DNA of 28,517 nucleotides from JBBQHX01 sp035306065. GTDB taxonomy: Bacteria; Gemmatimonadota; Gemmatimonadetes; Gemmatimonadales; Gemmatimonadaceae. A program made the position numbers and the translations under genes. This document shows, piece by piece, positions 1-6,511 of the stretch. The stretch lies in assembly GCA_035306065.1 (NCBI GenBank), contig DATGOL010000180.1, positions 1-28,517 of the forward strand. The letters are read 5' to 3'. The notes under the pieces are model-generated. The model searched no databases and was not told the origin of the DNA. It was given only the letters and a program-made list of their open reading frames with translations. How positions within the stretch are numbered: the first letter of the stretch is position 1; each line of letters begins with the position of its first letter.

Positions 1-13
1 GTTCAACTACCGC

Positions 14-40
14 TTCAGCTTTCCGATCCACGTCCGATAC
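14..40 (+). promoter_or_regulatory. Weak sigma-28-like promoter upstream of fliS
   Basis: TTCAGCTT (14-21), an 11-nt spacer and TCCGATAC (33-40) match the flagellar sigma-28 consensus TAAAGTTT-N11-GCCGATAA at 5/8 and 6/8 positions with exact spacing. It points at fliS, and the same element type occurs more strongly before flgM. The rest of 1-169 shows only a small hairpin (GGGGC, 77-81, with GCCCC, 88-92) and no recognisable gene. The match is modest and could be chance. Confidence 0.3.
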
Positions 41-156
41 TCATCCCCAGCGCGCGGGCGCCTGAGCACCGGTAATGGGGCGACGATGCCCCGATAGCCC
101 CCGCGCCCCAATCGTGAGCGCCCGTCCGTGACGGGTCTCGAGCCTGGACGTCTATC

Positions 157-161
157 AGGAG
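157..161 (+). promoter_or_regulatory. Ribosome binding site that sets the fliS start
   Basis: AGGAG lies 8 nt before the GTG at 170. The longer in-frame GTG at 128 has no such site, and 170 also puts the conserved Tyr-Leu-Glu motif near the N-terminus, as is usual for FliS. Confidence 0.7.
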
Positions 162-169
162 CCATTGCC

Positions 170-568
170 GTGGTCAGTACTGGTGCCGCCCGATACCTGG
201 AACATGATGTAATGAGCCGCTCCAACGAATGGCTCGTACCTCTGATGTTCGAGCACCTGTTGCTCAATCTTCGCCGCGCGGCGAAGTGCATGGAGCAGGC
301 TGATGTGGGGGGTCGTGCTACCCATCTTGGAAAGGCGTCCGCCATCCTTTTCGAGCTGATGGGGTCGCTCGACCGGGAGCGTGGCGGCGCGGTGGCTGGA
401 CAGCTGGGCTCCCTCTATGGCTTTCTGGCCAGTGAGCTGATGGACGTGGGACGCAGCAATGACAGTCAGCGTCTTCAGCGGATAATCGGGATGGTTGCTG
501 AACTCCACGACGGATTTCGGCAGGCGGCCGAGAGCGTCGCGTCACGCGGCGGCTCGCCGGTAGCCTGA
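170..568 (+). CDS. fliS: Flagellar export chaperone FliS
   Basis: FliS binds the C-terminus of flagellin in the cytoplasm, prevents premature polymerisation and delivers it to the flagellar type III export gate. The 132-residue product has the usual FliS size (about 125-140). It carries the family landmarks in order: a YLEHDV segment at residues 8-13, a helix with LVPLMFEHLL where the family has LVxMLYDGxL, and an LMGSLDRERGG segment matching the conserved SLDxExGGEIA region. The C-terminal helix includes an IGMVAELHDGFRQAAE stretch resembling the family's GLLxELRDxWxEA. The GTG start at 170 is chosen on its AGGAG site. Flagellin and the cap protein, the usual upstream neighbours, are not in the window. 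A small helical protein follows after 52 bp and flgM lies further downstream. Confidence 0.87.
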   Translation: MVSTGAARYLEHDVMSRSNEWLVPLMFEHLLLNLRRAAKCMEQADVGGRATHLGKASAILFELMGSLDRERGGAVAGQLGSLYGFLASELMDVGRSNDSQRLQRIIGMVAELHDGFRQAAESVASRGGSPVA

Positions 569-620
569 GACGGGTTAACGGCACTTTGCGCCATTACGAC
601 GCACCCGCAGGAAATACATC

Positions 621-986
621 ATGCACCAGCACTCCAGTCTCTCGAATGTCCACCCGCTCGATGCCGCCGCGCACGCTTACGCGCTGCTCGGTCGCATTGG
701 TGAGTTGGAGAACGCGGAGCCCGCGGGCGGATCGCCGTGGGAGTACGTGCGTGCGCTGGAAGAGCAGGAACACCAGCTGGCGGAGTTGTCGTACCTGCTG
801 TCAGAACTCGAGGTGGTAAGGCGCGAAATGGCGACCTCCGATGGTCCGGGTGTGTCGTCGGCTGCGTACAAGGTGCTGGTGGAAGTGCTTGCTCCGGTGG
901 AGGTCGCTGCGCGTCGCCTGTTAGCGAATGCGCCGGAACTGGCGGAGCGCAGACGGGCACTGTCCGCGAGTCTCAAGGCGGTCTGA
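621..986 (+). CDS. Small helical protein downstream of fliS, possibly a flagellar chaperone
   Basis: I do not recognise the family. The 121-residue product is predicted soluble and mostly helical, with no signal peptide or membrane segment. Residues about 45-70 are Glu/Leu-rich and coiled-coil-like, and there is a second Ala/Leu/Glu-rich helix near residues 90-115. An AGGA site (609-612) lies 8 nt before the ATG. In many genomes fliS is followed by fliT, a short helical export chaperone. Position, size and helical make-up fit a FliT- or FlgN-like role, but no sequence motif proves it. It probably shares a transcript with fliS. The 198 bp that follow hold the flgM promoter. Confidence 0.65.
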   Translation: MHQHSSLSNVHPLDAAAHAYALLGRIGELENAEPAGGSPWEYVRALEEQEHQLAELSYLLSELEVVRREMATSDGPGVSSAAYKVLVEVLAPVEVAARRLLANAPELAERRRALSASLKAV

Positions 987-1135
987 GACGAGGGCATTCC
1001 GATTCGTCGGAGCCAGCCCTCACAGCGGAGCGTCAGAATCCACGTGCCCGCACTGCAGCCGACCACCAGGCAGCAAGCCCGAGTCCCAGCGCTCCGCTCT
1101 GCATGACAGCACCCAGGATCCTCCGCGAATACCTC

Positions 1136-1162
1136 TCAAGTTCCGAGTCCGTCTGCCGATAC
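1136..1162 (+). promoter_or_regulatory. Sigma-28 (FliA) type promoter of flgM
   Basis: TCAAGTTC (1136-1143), an exact 11-nt spacer (1144-1154) and GCCGATAC (1155-1162) match the class III flagellar consensus TAAAGTTT-N11-GCCGATAA at 6/8 and 7/8 positions. Transcription would start near 1169, just ahead of the SD at 1171 and the flgM ATG at 1185. In enterobacteria flgM also has a sigma-28 promoter, forming a feedback loop. The -10 octamer alone also occurs by chance inside a coding region near 17812, so the evidence is the combination of both boxes, spacing and gene context. Confidence 0.7.
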
Positions 1163-1170
1163 TGACTCGC

Positions 1171-1180
1171 AAGGAGGAAG
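1171..1180 (+). promoter_or_regulatory. Strong ribosome binding site of flgM
   Basis: AAGGAGGAAG ends 4 nt before the ATG at 1185 and is close to the full anti-SD complement. It stands out because many neighbouring genes show no SD site. Confidence 0.75.
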
Positions 1181-1184
1181 TATC

Positions 1185-1490
1185 ATGCGAATAGACCGAA
1201 CGCTGGCCGAGGCCAGGCAGGCTGAGTTGGCACAACAACAGCGCGGAATCGCCGACCGTGCCGACCCCGGCACGCCCACGCCGCCGGTGTCTCCCGCTCC
1301 GCCGGTGGATCGCGTTGAGATATCGGATGCCGGACGCGCCATGACACTTCGGGACGATACGGAGGCGCGCCAGGAGCTCTCACCCGAAAGGTTGGAAGAG
1401 CTTCGGGAGCGAATTCGTAGCGGGTTGTATGACGATCCCGCGACGGCACTTGCAGTTGCACAGCGCCTGCTCGCCAGCGGCGATCTCTGA
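1185..1490 (+). CDS. flgM: Anti-sigma-28 factor FlgM
   Basis: FlgM binds and inactivates flagellar sigma factor sigma-28 until the hook is complete, when it is exported. The 101-residue size fits the family. The N-terminal half is Pro/Ala-rich and probably disordered (residues 20-42), as expected for FlgM. It is followed by a VDRVEISDAGRA segment at 41-52 that resembles the family's 'D.V.lS..a' motif. The sigma-binding C-terminus begins at LSPERLEELRERIRSG (65-80) and continues through an LYDDPATALAVAQRLL segment (81-96), like the family's 'iR..I..G.Y.vd...iA..l' pattern. A strong SD and a sigma-28 promoter sit immediately upstream, so it is probably controlled by the sigma factor it inhibits. 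The sigma-28 gene is not in the window. Confidence 0.85.
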   Translation: MRIDRTLAEARQAELAQQQRGIADRADPGTPTPPVSPAPPVDRVEISDAGRAMTLRDDTEARQELSPERLEELRERIRSGLYDDPATALAVAQRLLASGDL

Positions 1491-1556
1491 TCGCTCGACA
1501 CGGCGCCGTGAGGTTCCTGATGGACGATTCCGCGATGCTTTGGTTGGAGATTGAAT

Positions 1557-1823
1557 ATGTCGAGCAAGAGAGTTGAGGCACTGTTGTACGAGTCAGCCGC
1601 GGTTTTGAGACGGGTGGATCGTGAGCTCGAGGCCTTCCGCGAGTTTGCACTGTCTGAACCGGCGACCGAAAACGCCTGGTTGCGCGCGGACACCGCAGCA
1701 CCTGCACAAGATGACGTAGCACACTACGACCGCAGCGATCTGCTGGCGGGTCTTGATCGAGTGAGTCGTCAGTTGAATGAGATGCATCCGGCCTCGGCGA
1801 ACCTGCCCGCGCAGTCGATGTAG
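1557..1823 (+). CDS. Small hypothetical protein downstream of flgM
   Basis: The family is not recognised. The ATG at 1557 is preferred over the in-frame TTG at 1551 because GGAG (1546-1549) lies 7 nt upstream of it. The 88-residue product is acidic to neutral, with a helical N-terminus (residues 3-32, alternating Leu/Val and Arg/Glu) and a less ordered middle. A short second helix near residues 60-76 contains LLAGLDRVSRQL. It has no cysteine, signal peptide or membrane segment. It starts 66 bp after flgM on the same strand. In many genomes flgM is followed by flgN, a helical chaperone for hook-associated proteins, but this product is shorter than typical FlgN and shows no clear match. A flagellar role rests on position only. 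Confidence 0.6.
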   Translation: MSSKRVEALLYESAAVLRRVDRELEAFREFALSEPATENAWLRADTAAPAQDDVAHYDRSDLLAGLDRVSRQLNEMHPASANLPAQSM

Positions 1824-1905
1824 AACGCGCGATGCACGTGACAAGCACGCGCTTGGGATCGTGCGAAACTTTCACGTGTGACTGACCTCGGTTAGCCTGC
1901 TCGGA

Positions 1906-2565
1906 ATGGGAAACACGGTTCCGCAGGTTCTTACACCGGGAAGGTTGCGCGCCGGCGTGGCCTTTCTCCGCCGGACAGACCCGGTGCTCGGACGCGCGAT
2001 GGATGCGTTAGGCCCCTGCCGCTTTGAGGCCAATGGCCAGGGCACTCATTTCGACGCGCTCATTCGGGCAATCGTATACCAGCAGCTTTCGGGCAAGGCT
2101 GCGGCTACGATCCTTGCGCGCGTCCTGGAGCAGTTCGACGGCAACTTTCCAACGCCTCTCGAACTGCTTGCGGCGAACGAAGCAGATCTTCGTTCGGCAG
2201 GGTTGTCGCGCCAGAAGCTCAGCTACCTGCGCGATCTCGCACAGCATGTGGCAGACGGCACCCTGATGCTGGATGACGTGGAACTCCTGCCGGACGACGA
2301 GATCGAGCGTCAACTCGTGATGGTCAAGGGGATTGGCCGATGGTCCGCGCAGATCTTCCTGATGTTCCGGCTTGGGCGGCCTGACGTGCTGCCTTCCGCA
2401 GACCTGGGCATTCGCAAGGGGATACAGGCACTTCACTCCCTGCCCGAACTCCCCACGCCCGCCGAAGTTGCCGAACGAGGGCAGGTCTGGGCACCGTACA
2501 GGTCGCTTGCGTCCTGGTACCTCTGGCGCCTCGTGGATACGAAGACAGTGGCGGACGGCGCGTAA
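1906..2565 (+). CDS. DNA-3-methyladenine glycosylase II (AlkA family)
   Basis: This helix-hairpin-helix glycosylase removes alkylated purines such as 3-methyladenine from DNA and so starts base-excision repair. The 219-residue protein has the compact form of the family, without the N-terminal TBP-like domain of E. coli AlkA. Residues 49-72 (FDALIRAIVYQQLSGKAA) form the conserved helix with the QQLS signature. The HhH motif is at 138-151 (LVMVKGIGRWSAQI), and the catalytic aspartate is most likely D166 in PSADLGI. No clear SD precedes the ATG. An 82-bp gap separates it from the flagellar cluster. No other alkylation-repair gene is adjacent. Confidence 0.9.
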   Translation: MGNTVPQVLTPGRLRAGVAFLRRTDPVLGRAMDALGPCRFEANGQGTHFDALIRAIVYQQLSGKAAATILARVLEQFDGNFPTPLELLAANEADLRSAGLSRQKLSYLRDLAQHVADGTLMLDDVELLPDDEIERQLVMVKGIGRWSAQIFLMFRLGRPDVLPSADLGIRKGIQALHSLPELPTPAEVAERGQVWAPYRSLASWYLWRLVDTKTVADGA

Positions 2566-2590
2566 GCCCTGGGCAGCGCGCTGCGCGGCG

Positions 2591-2652
2591 CGGCACACGT
2601 CGGCCCCGCTGCGCTCGCTGCGATGTGTGCGATGTACGGCACACGTCGGCCC
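2591..2652 (+). repeat. Pair of 16-bp direct repeats in a GC-rich gap
   Basis: CGGCACACGTCGGCCC occurs exactly at 2591-2606 and 2637-2652, 46 bp start to start, in the 176-bp gap between the glycosylase and the zinc/HTH gene. A 12-nt palindrome, GCAGCGCGCTGC, lies just upstream at 2573-2584. The repeats could be an operator for the downstream DNA-binding protein or a small interspersed repeat. Nothing in the sequence decides between these. Confidence 0.55.
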
Positions 2653-2741
2653 TGCTCCGTCGGCCGCTCCGCCTCGCCCGATTAGCTTTAGACGCCCGCC
2701 ACAACCGTGTCTCCTGTCTCAACCCGCTGTTCAGAACGACG

Positions 2742-3425
2742 ATGTCCGAATCTCTACTCGAAGGCCACCTGCACCGCGGCTGCGGCGGACGATACGTTCG
2801 TCACACCGAGCCCGTAACCATCCGCGTTAGCGGAATGACCGCATCCGTGGAGCGCGTGTTCTACAGCTGCAGCCGGTGCAACGACGAGCACCGTACGGTT
2901 GAGCAGCGTGAGGCGGCAGAGCGCGCGGCGGTGGAGGCCGTGAGGCTGGAGAACGCCCTCCTCGCACCGAAGCAGATCCGCAAACTCCGCGAAGAACTCG
3001 GCTTGACCACAGAGCAGCTGGGCGACCTTCTCTACGGCATCCCCCGGACGATCGTGGAAGGCTGGGAAAAGGGACGCTACGTGCAGAACCGGGACGTGAA
3101 CGCCATGCTGCTTAAGCTGGAGGACCCGGATTACCTGCGCGAGCGCGCGGCGCGCGCCGGCGTGGTGCTGCCTGAACCCGAGGTACCGGTGGAGGACGCG
3201 GATGCCGGTGAGGGTGGCGCACTGGAGACCAACGTTTCAGAGGCCTTCGCTGCAGAGACCTTCGTGGCGGACGCCAGCGAATCGCCTGGCGACGAGAGCC
3301 CGGCTATTGAGGACGGAGATATCGAGAACCACACCGGGAGCCCGTTGACGGAGCGCGCCACGGATGACGATCAGTCAGAGTCCGACGCGCTCCGTGACGA
3401 CCCCGCCGCTGGCTCACCTCGCTGA
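2742..3425 (+). CDS. MqsA/YgiT-like zinc-finger and HTH protein with acidic tail
   Basis: This is a likely DNA-binding regulator. The ATG at 2742 is chosen because the open frame upstream runs through the GC-rich repeat region. The 227-residue product has three parts. Residues 1-50 hold possible zinc ligands H11, C14, C43 and C46, the last two as CSRC. Residues 75-127 form an XRE-type HTH: LAPKQIRKLREELGL, then a recognition-helix region ending in VEGWEKGR. This layout matches MqsA, which joins an N-terminal zinc domain to a C-terminal HTH. Residues 141-227 are an Asp/Glu/Ser-rich, probably disordered tail. MqsA is normally the antitoxin of MqsR, but no small toxin ORF is adjacent, so a stand-alone regulator is more likely. 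No clear SD is seen. Confidence 0.75.
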   Translation: MSESLLEGHLHRGCGGRYVRHTEPVTIRVSGMTASVERVFYSCSRCNDEHRTVEQREAAERAAVEAVRLENALLAPKQIRKLREELGLTTEQLGDLLYGIPRTIVEGWEKGRYVQNRDVNAMLLKLEDPDYLRERAARAGVVLPEPEVPVEDADAGEGGALETNVSEAFAAETFVADASESPGDESPAIEDGDIENHTGSPLTERATDDDQSESDALRDDPAAGSPR

Positions 3426-3458
3426 GCCACGCGGTATCCGCAAGCAATCCGTCCTCCG

Positions 3459-4379
3459 ATGAAGATCGCGATCACCGGCGCGAGCGGCTTCATCGGCCAC
3501 GCCCTGCGGGAATCACTCGAGCCGGCTGGGCATCAGGTTGCGTCAATCAGCCGCTCGAGCCCTCGCGCGCCCGCTGACATCCAGTGGGACCCTGAACGCG
3601 GAAAGCTGGACGCCGGCCTTCTCGAGGGATTCGGCGCGATAATCCACCTGGCCGGAGAGAACATCGGCCAGCGGTGGACACCCGAAATAAAGAAGCAGAT
3701 TCGCGAGAGCCGGATTCGCGGAACCGATCTTCTTGCCCGCACCATCGCGGGGCTCCGGGAGCCCCCGGCCGTTCTGGTCAGCGCATCCGCGGTGGGGATC
3801 TACGGTAACCGGGGAGATGAGATCCTGGATGAATCGAGCCCCACCGGATCGGACTTCCTGAGCGGTGTGGTGCGCGATTGGGAAGCGGCGGCGGATCCGG
3901 CTCGGGAAGCCGGCATACGGGTAGTTCACCCGCGTTTCGGTGTAGTGCTGGCAGCGGACGGCGGCGCGCTCGAGCGGCTGCTCACGCCCTTCCGGCTTGG
4001 TATCGGTGGGCGGATCGGCAGCGGCGAGCAATGGATGAGCTGGCTTGACCGACGTGATCTGATCGCCGTGATTCACTTCCTGCTGGATTCCAGGATCTCC
4101 GGCGCAGTGAATGCAGTCTCACCAAACCCCGTGCAGAACTCGGAGTTTACGAGTACACTCGGTAAGGTCTTGAACCGCCCCGCAGTGCTGCCAACGCCAA
4201 CGCTGGCGCTGAGGCTGATGTTCGGAGAGATGGCTGACGCCACCCTCCTGGCAGGTCAGCGGGTCATACCGCGGCGTTTGCTGGAAGAAGGGTTCGTGTT
4301 CCGGTACCCCATGCTTCAAGAGAGCCTGAATAGCGCAATACACGGTATTCAGCACTCGGCAGGCGAGCAGGTTGAGTAG
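3459..4379 (+). CDS. TIGR01777 family NAD(P)-binding epimerase (SDR39U1/YfcH type)
   Basis: This is an atypical extended short-chain dehydrogenase of unknown substrate. The 306-residue length is normal. GASGFIG at residues 7-13 is the Rossmann dinucleotide-binding loop, and an IIHLAGENIGQRW segment follows, diagnostic of the family. SASAVGIYG lies near residues 108-116. A VRDWEAAA motif occurs where classical SDRs have YxxxK, which is typical of TIGR01777 members rather than a defect. The C-terminal ~50 residues, rich in Leu/Met and ending with RRLLEEGFVFRYP, match the DUF1731 extension. It begins 33 bp after the zinc/HTH gene on the same strand, so the two may be co-transcribed. There is no visible SD. 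Members elsewhere are linked to cell-division phenotypes (SulA-like naming), but that role is not demonstrated here. Confidence 0.88.
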   Translation: MKIAITGASGFIGHALRESLEPAGHQVASISRSSPRAPADIQWDPERGKLDAGLLEGFGAIIHLAGENIGQRWTPEIKKQIRESRIRGTDLLARTIAGLREPPAVLVSASAVGIYGNRGDEILDESSPTGSDFLSGVVRDWEAAADPAREAGIRVVHPRFGVVLAADGGALERLLTPFRLGIGGRIGSGEQWMSWLDRRDLIAVIHFLLDSRISGAVNAVSPNPVQNSEFTSTLGKVLNRPAVLPTPTLALRLMFGEMADATLLAGQRVIPRRLLEEGFVFRYPMLQESLNSAIHGIQHSAGEQVE

Positions 4380-4466
4380 TCGCGCGCGGCCGGCCGAACT
4401 GGTCGAGGCGCGTATAGTGCAATGCTGCAACTTGAACGCTGAAATTTTCTCTCCATTCCATACCCG

Positions 4467-4787
4467 ATGTCTCGCACTCCACGCATTGAGTCGAACCGCA
4501 AGAGCCCGAGCATAGCGCTCCCGGGCGTGGACGACGACAAGTCGCGCGAGAAATCGCGTCAGCATCGGACTCCGCACGGGTCAGCGCGTGCAGACGCCAG
4601 AACCCGGGAACGCCGCAGGCCGGCATTGTTCGTATGGGTGGCAATGGCCGCAGTCATTCTGGCACTCGTAATGGCCTTCGATCCGTTCGGGATGCGGACG
4701 AAGCCCATTCCGCCGCTCGTGCCGCCCGCTCCAACCAAGGCGCCGCTGCAGACGCCAGGGGTACCAACGGACACCGATCCCGTGTGA
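4467..4787 (+). CDS. Small single-pass membrane protein, proline-rich tail
   Basis: The family is not recognised. The 106-residue product has a basic, polar N-terminus (about 52 residues, many Arg/Lys/Ser). One hydrophobic segment follows at about residues 53-70 (ALFVWVAMAAVILALVMAF). The tail of about 36 residues is Pro/Thr-rich. Charge bias (positive before, neutral to acidic after) predicts the N-terminus in the cytoplasm and the tail outside. No lipobox or cleavage site is evident, and no SD precedes the ATG. The gene lies 87 bp after the epimerase and is convergent with the amidase, with a hairpin between them. It may be an envelope scaffold or accessory protein. Coding status rests on the clean membrane-protein architecture. 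Confidence 0.6.
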   Translation: MSRTPRIESNRKSPSIALPGVDDDKSREKSRQHRTPHGSARADARTRERRRPALFVWVAMAAVILALVMAFDPFGMRTKPIPPLVPPAPTKAPLQTPGVPTDTDPV

Positions 4788-4794
4788 TCCCTGC

Positions 4795-4828
4795 GTGGGT
4801 GCGGCCTCTAACTGGTGCCGCACCCCAC
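4795..4828. terminator. Hairpin between convergent genes, probable bidirectional terminator
   Basis: GTGGGTGCGGC (4795-4805) pairs with GCCGCACCCCAC (4817-4828), an 11-bp GC-rich stem with one bulged C and an 11-nt loop. It fills the gap between the stop at 4787 and the amidase stop at 4829. It lacks a T tract on either side, so termination is inferred from position and stem strength. Confidence 0.6.
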
Positions 4829-6505
4829 TCACGCGAAGAGCGGCGGCTTCTGCAGGTGGAAGTCCGTTGCCTGCTGATAGGCTCGTGCTACCGCCAGCAT
4901 CGGTGCCTCCTCGAACAGCCCTCCCAGGAACGTGATCGAAACGGGAGTGCCATCTTCCCTGAATCCGTTAGGCAGTATCACGGCCGGGTGACCGGTAAGG
5001 TTGGTAGCCAGCAGCTGCCCGCTTCCGGTAGGCGCAACGATCACATCCATGCTGTTGAACAACTCGGCCCAGCGTTCGATGGCGATGGACCTCACGCGGT
5101 TCGCATTCACGTAATCAACCGCCGGAATGAAACGCGCTGTTCGAAAGGTGTTCGGCCATGCACCAGCATCCTGCTGGGCGAGCTCGGAGTCACGCCCTGA
5201 ACGTGTGAGCTCATCGAAAGCTGCTGCGGCCTCCGCGCGAAGTATGATGCGCATTGCGGAGTACTGCACGTCAGGCAGCTCTACGGGAATGAGGTTTATG
5301 CCAAGGCCCCTGAGCACCGCCAGTGAAGCATCGTCGAATGTGCGCTGCGCCCGTTGGGCGTCAAAAAGGCTGTTGAAATAGCCAACCCGCAGCGTGCGCA
5401 CGTCCACGCCTGCGTCCCAGCCGAAGGCTGCATCATGCACCGTGCGGTCACTGCCGTCCGGGCCGCGAATGGCTTCGAGCACGAGTGCGCAATCTTCAAC
5501 GCTCCTGCAGATGGGGCCGAGCTTGTCCATGGACCACGACAGGGGCATCGCACCGGTCCGCGGCACACGTCCGAACGTTGGACGCAGCCCGGTTGCTCCG
5601 CAGCGCGTTGCGGGCGATGAAATGGAGCCAAGCGTCTCGCTGCCGAGCGCGAACCAGACCAGTCCTGCGGCAGTGGCTGCCGAAGAACCGGCAGACGATC
5701 CGCTGGAGCCTTGCTCGGGATTCCACGGGTTTCGCGTTCTGCCGCCGAACCAGGTGTCGCCCATGGCGAGTTCACCAAGGGTGAGCTTGGCAACGAGAAC
5801 AGCCCCCGCTTCGTCGAGCCGCCTCACGACAGTCGCGGTGTCCATCTCCTGCTCGCGGTACGGCGCCGCACCCCAGGTGGTAGGCGCACCGGACACACCC
5901 AGCAGATCCTTTGCGCCCCAGGGAATGCCATGCAGCGGGCCACGATAACGCCCGGATGCGATCTCGCGGTCGGCGGCGCGCGCCTGCTCCATTGCCCGCT
6001 CCTCGAGAAGCGTGACGACGCAGTGGAGGGTGGAATCGAACCGGGCAATCCGGGACAGCGAAATCCGCGTGAGGCGCTCCGACGTTACCGCACGAGTTTC
6101 AACCAGGCGCGCAACCTGGTGCACCGGCATGAATGCGAGCGCATCGTCGCCAAGTGCCGTGGCAGGCACTTCCGGCCGCGATGGACGGAACTCACGATCG
6201 TCAACCGGTGGCTGCGCACCGCGCGGCAACGGATTGAAGATCATTGCCGGTGCCACCTGGTGGTGAAGCGGAATCGCATGCAACTCTTCCAGCTGCCGCG
6301 CCTGCCCGCGGAGACTCTCCAGCATCATCTCGCGTTCAGCCTCATCCAGTTCCACTCCGGCAATTTCAGCAGCCGACGAAATGGACTCGATGGTGATGTC
6401 CCTGCCCGATTGCAGCTGGCTCCAGAGCACACCGGGGAGCAGCGTGGAGCCCAGCCCGATCGAGCTGAAGTACGCCAGGAACTCTCGTCTTTCCGACAGC
6501 GACAT
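4829..6505 (-). CDS. Amidase signature family enzyme with Tat-like signal
   Basis: This is an amidase-signature hydrolase that cleaves a C-N amide bond; the substrate is unknown. The 558 residues exceed GatA (about 485) because of an N-terminal extension. Residues 1-30 resemble a Tat signal (RREFL at 6-10, then a hydrophobic stretch), implying export of the folded enzyme. The Ser-cisSer-Lys triad is visible: K199 in GAKDLL, S270 in the Gly/Ser-rich loop at 266-275, and S294 in TLGSISS. The 24-residue distance between the two serines equals that in GatA. A Leu replaces the first Gly of the usual GGS nucleophile loop. No gatB or gatC is nearby, which argues against tRNA amidation. It is the last gene of a minus-strand operon, 6 bp after the DapA-like gene, with GGAG 9 nt before its ATG. 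Confidence 0.9.
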   Translation of the reverse strand: MSLSERREFLAYFSSIGLGSTLLPGVLWSQLQSGRDITIESISSAAEIAGVELDEAEREMMLESLRGQARQLEELHAIPLHHQVAPAMIFNPLPRGAQPPVDDREFRPSRPEVPATALGDDALAFMPVHQVARLVETRAVTSERLTRISLSRIARFDSTLHCVVTLLEERAMEQARAADREIASGRYRGPLHGIPWGAKDLLGVSGAPTTWGAAPYREQEMDTATVVRRLDEAGAVLVAKLTLGELAMGDTWFGGRTRNPWNPEQGSSGSSAGSSAATAAGLVWFALGSETLGSISSPATRCGATGLRPTFGRVPRTGAMPLSWSMDKLGPICRSVEDCALVLEAIRGPDGSDRTVHDAAFGWDAGVDVRTLRVGYFNSLFDAQRAQRTFDDASLAVLRGLGINLIPVELPDVQYSAMRIILRAEAAAAFDELTRSGRDSELAQQDAGAWPNTFRTARFIPAVDYVNANRVRSIAIERWAELFNSMDVIVAPTGSGQLLATNLTGHPAVILPNGFREDGTPVSITFLGGLFEEAPMLAVARAYQQATDFHLQKPPLFA

Positions 6506-6511
6506 GTCTCG

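Noticed and set aside
2..97. Open frame at the left edge as the end of an upstream gene
   Set aside because: The short translated piece shows no similarity to FliD, flagellin or another known C-terminus, and one open frame this short is expected by chance.
2742..3425. Toxin-antitoxin pair
   Set aside because: No small ORF adjacent to the MqsA-like gene looks like MqsR or another toxin; the neighbours are a glycosylase and an epimerase.
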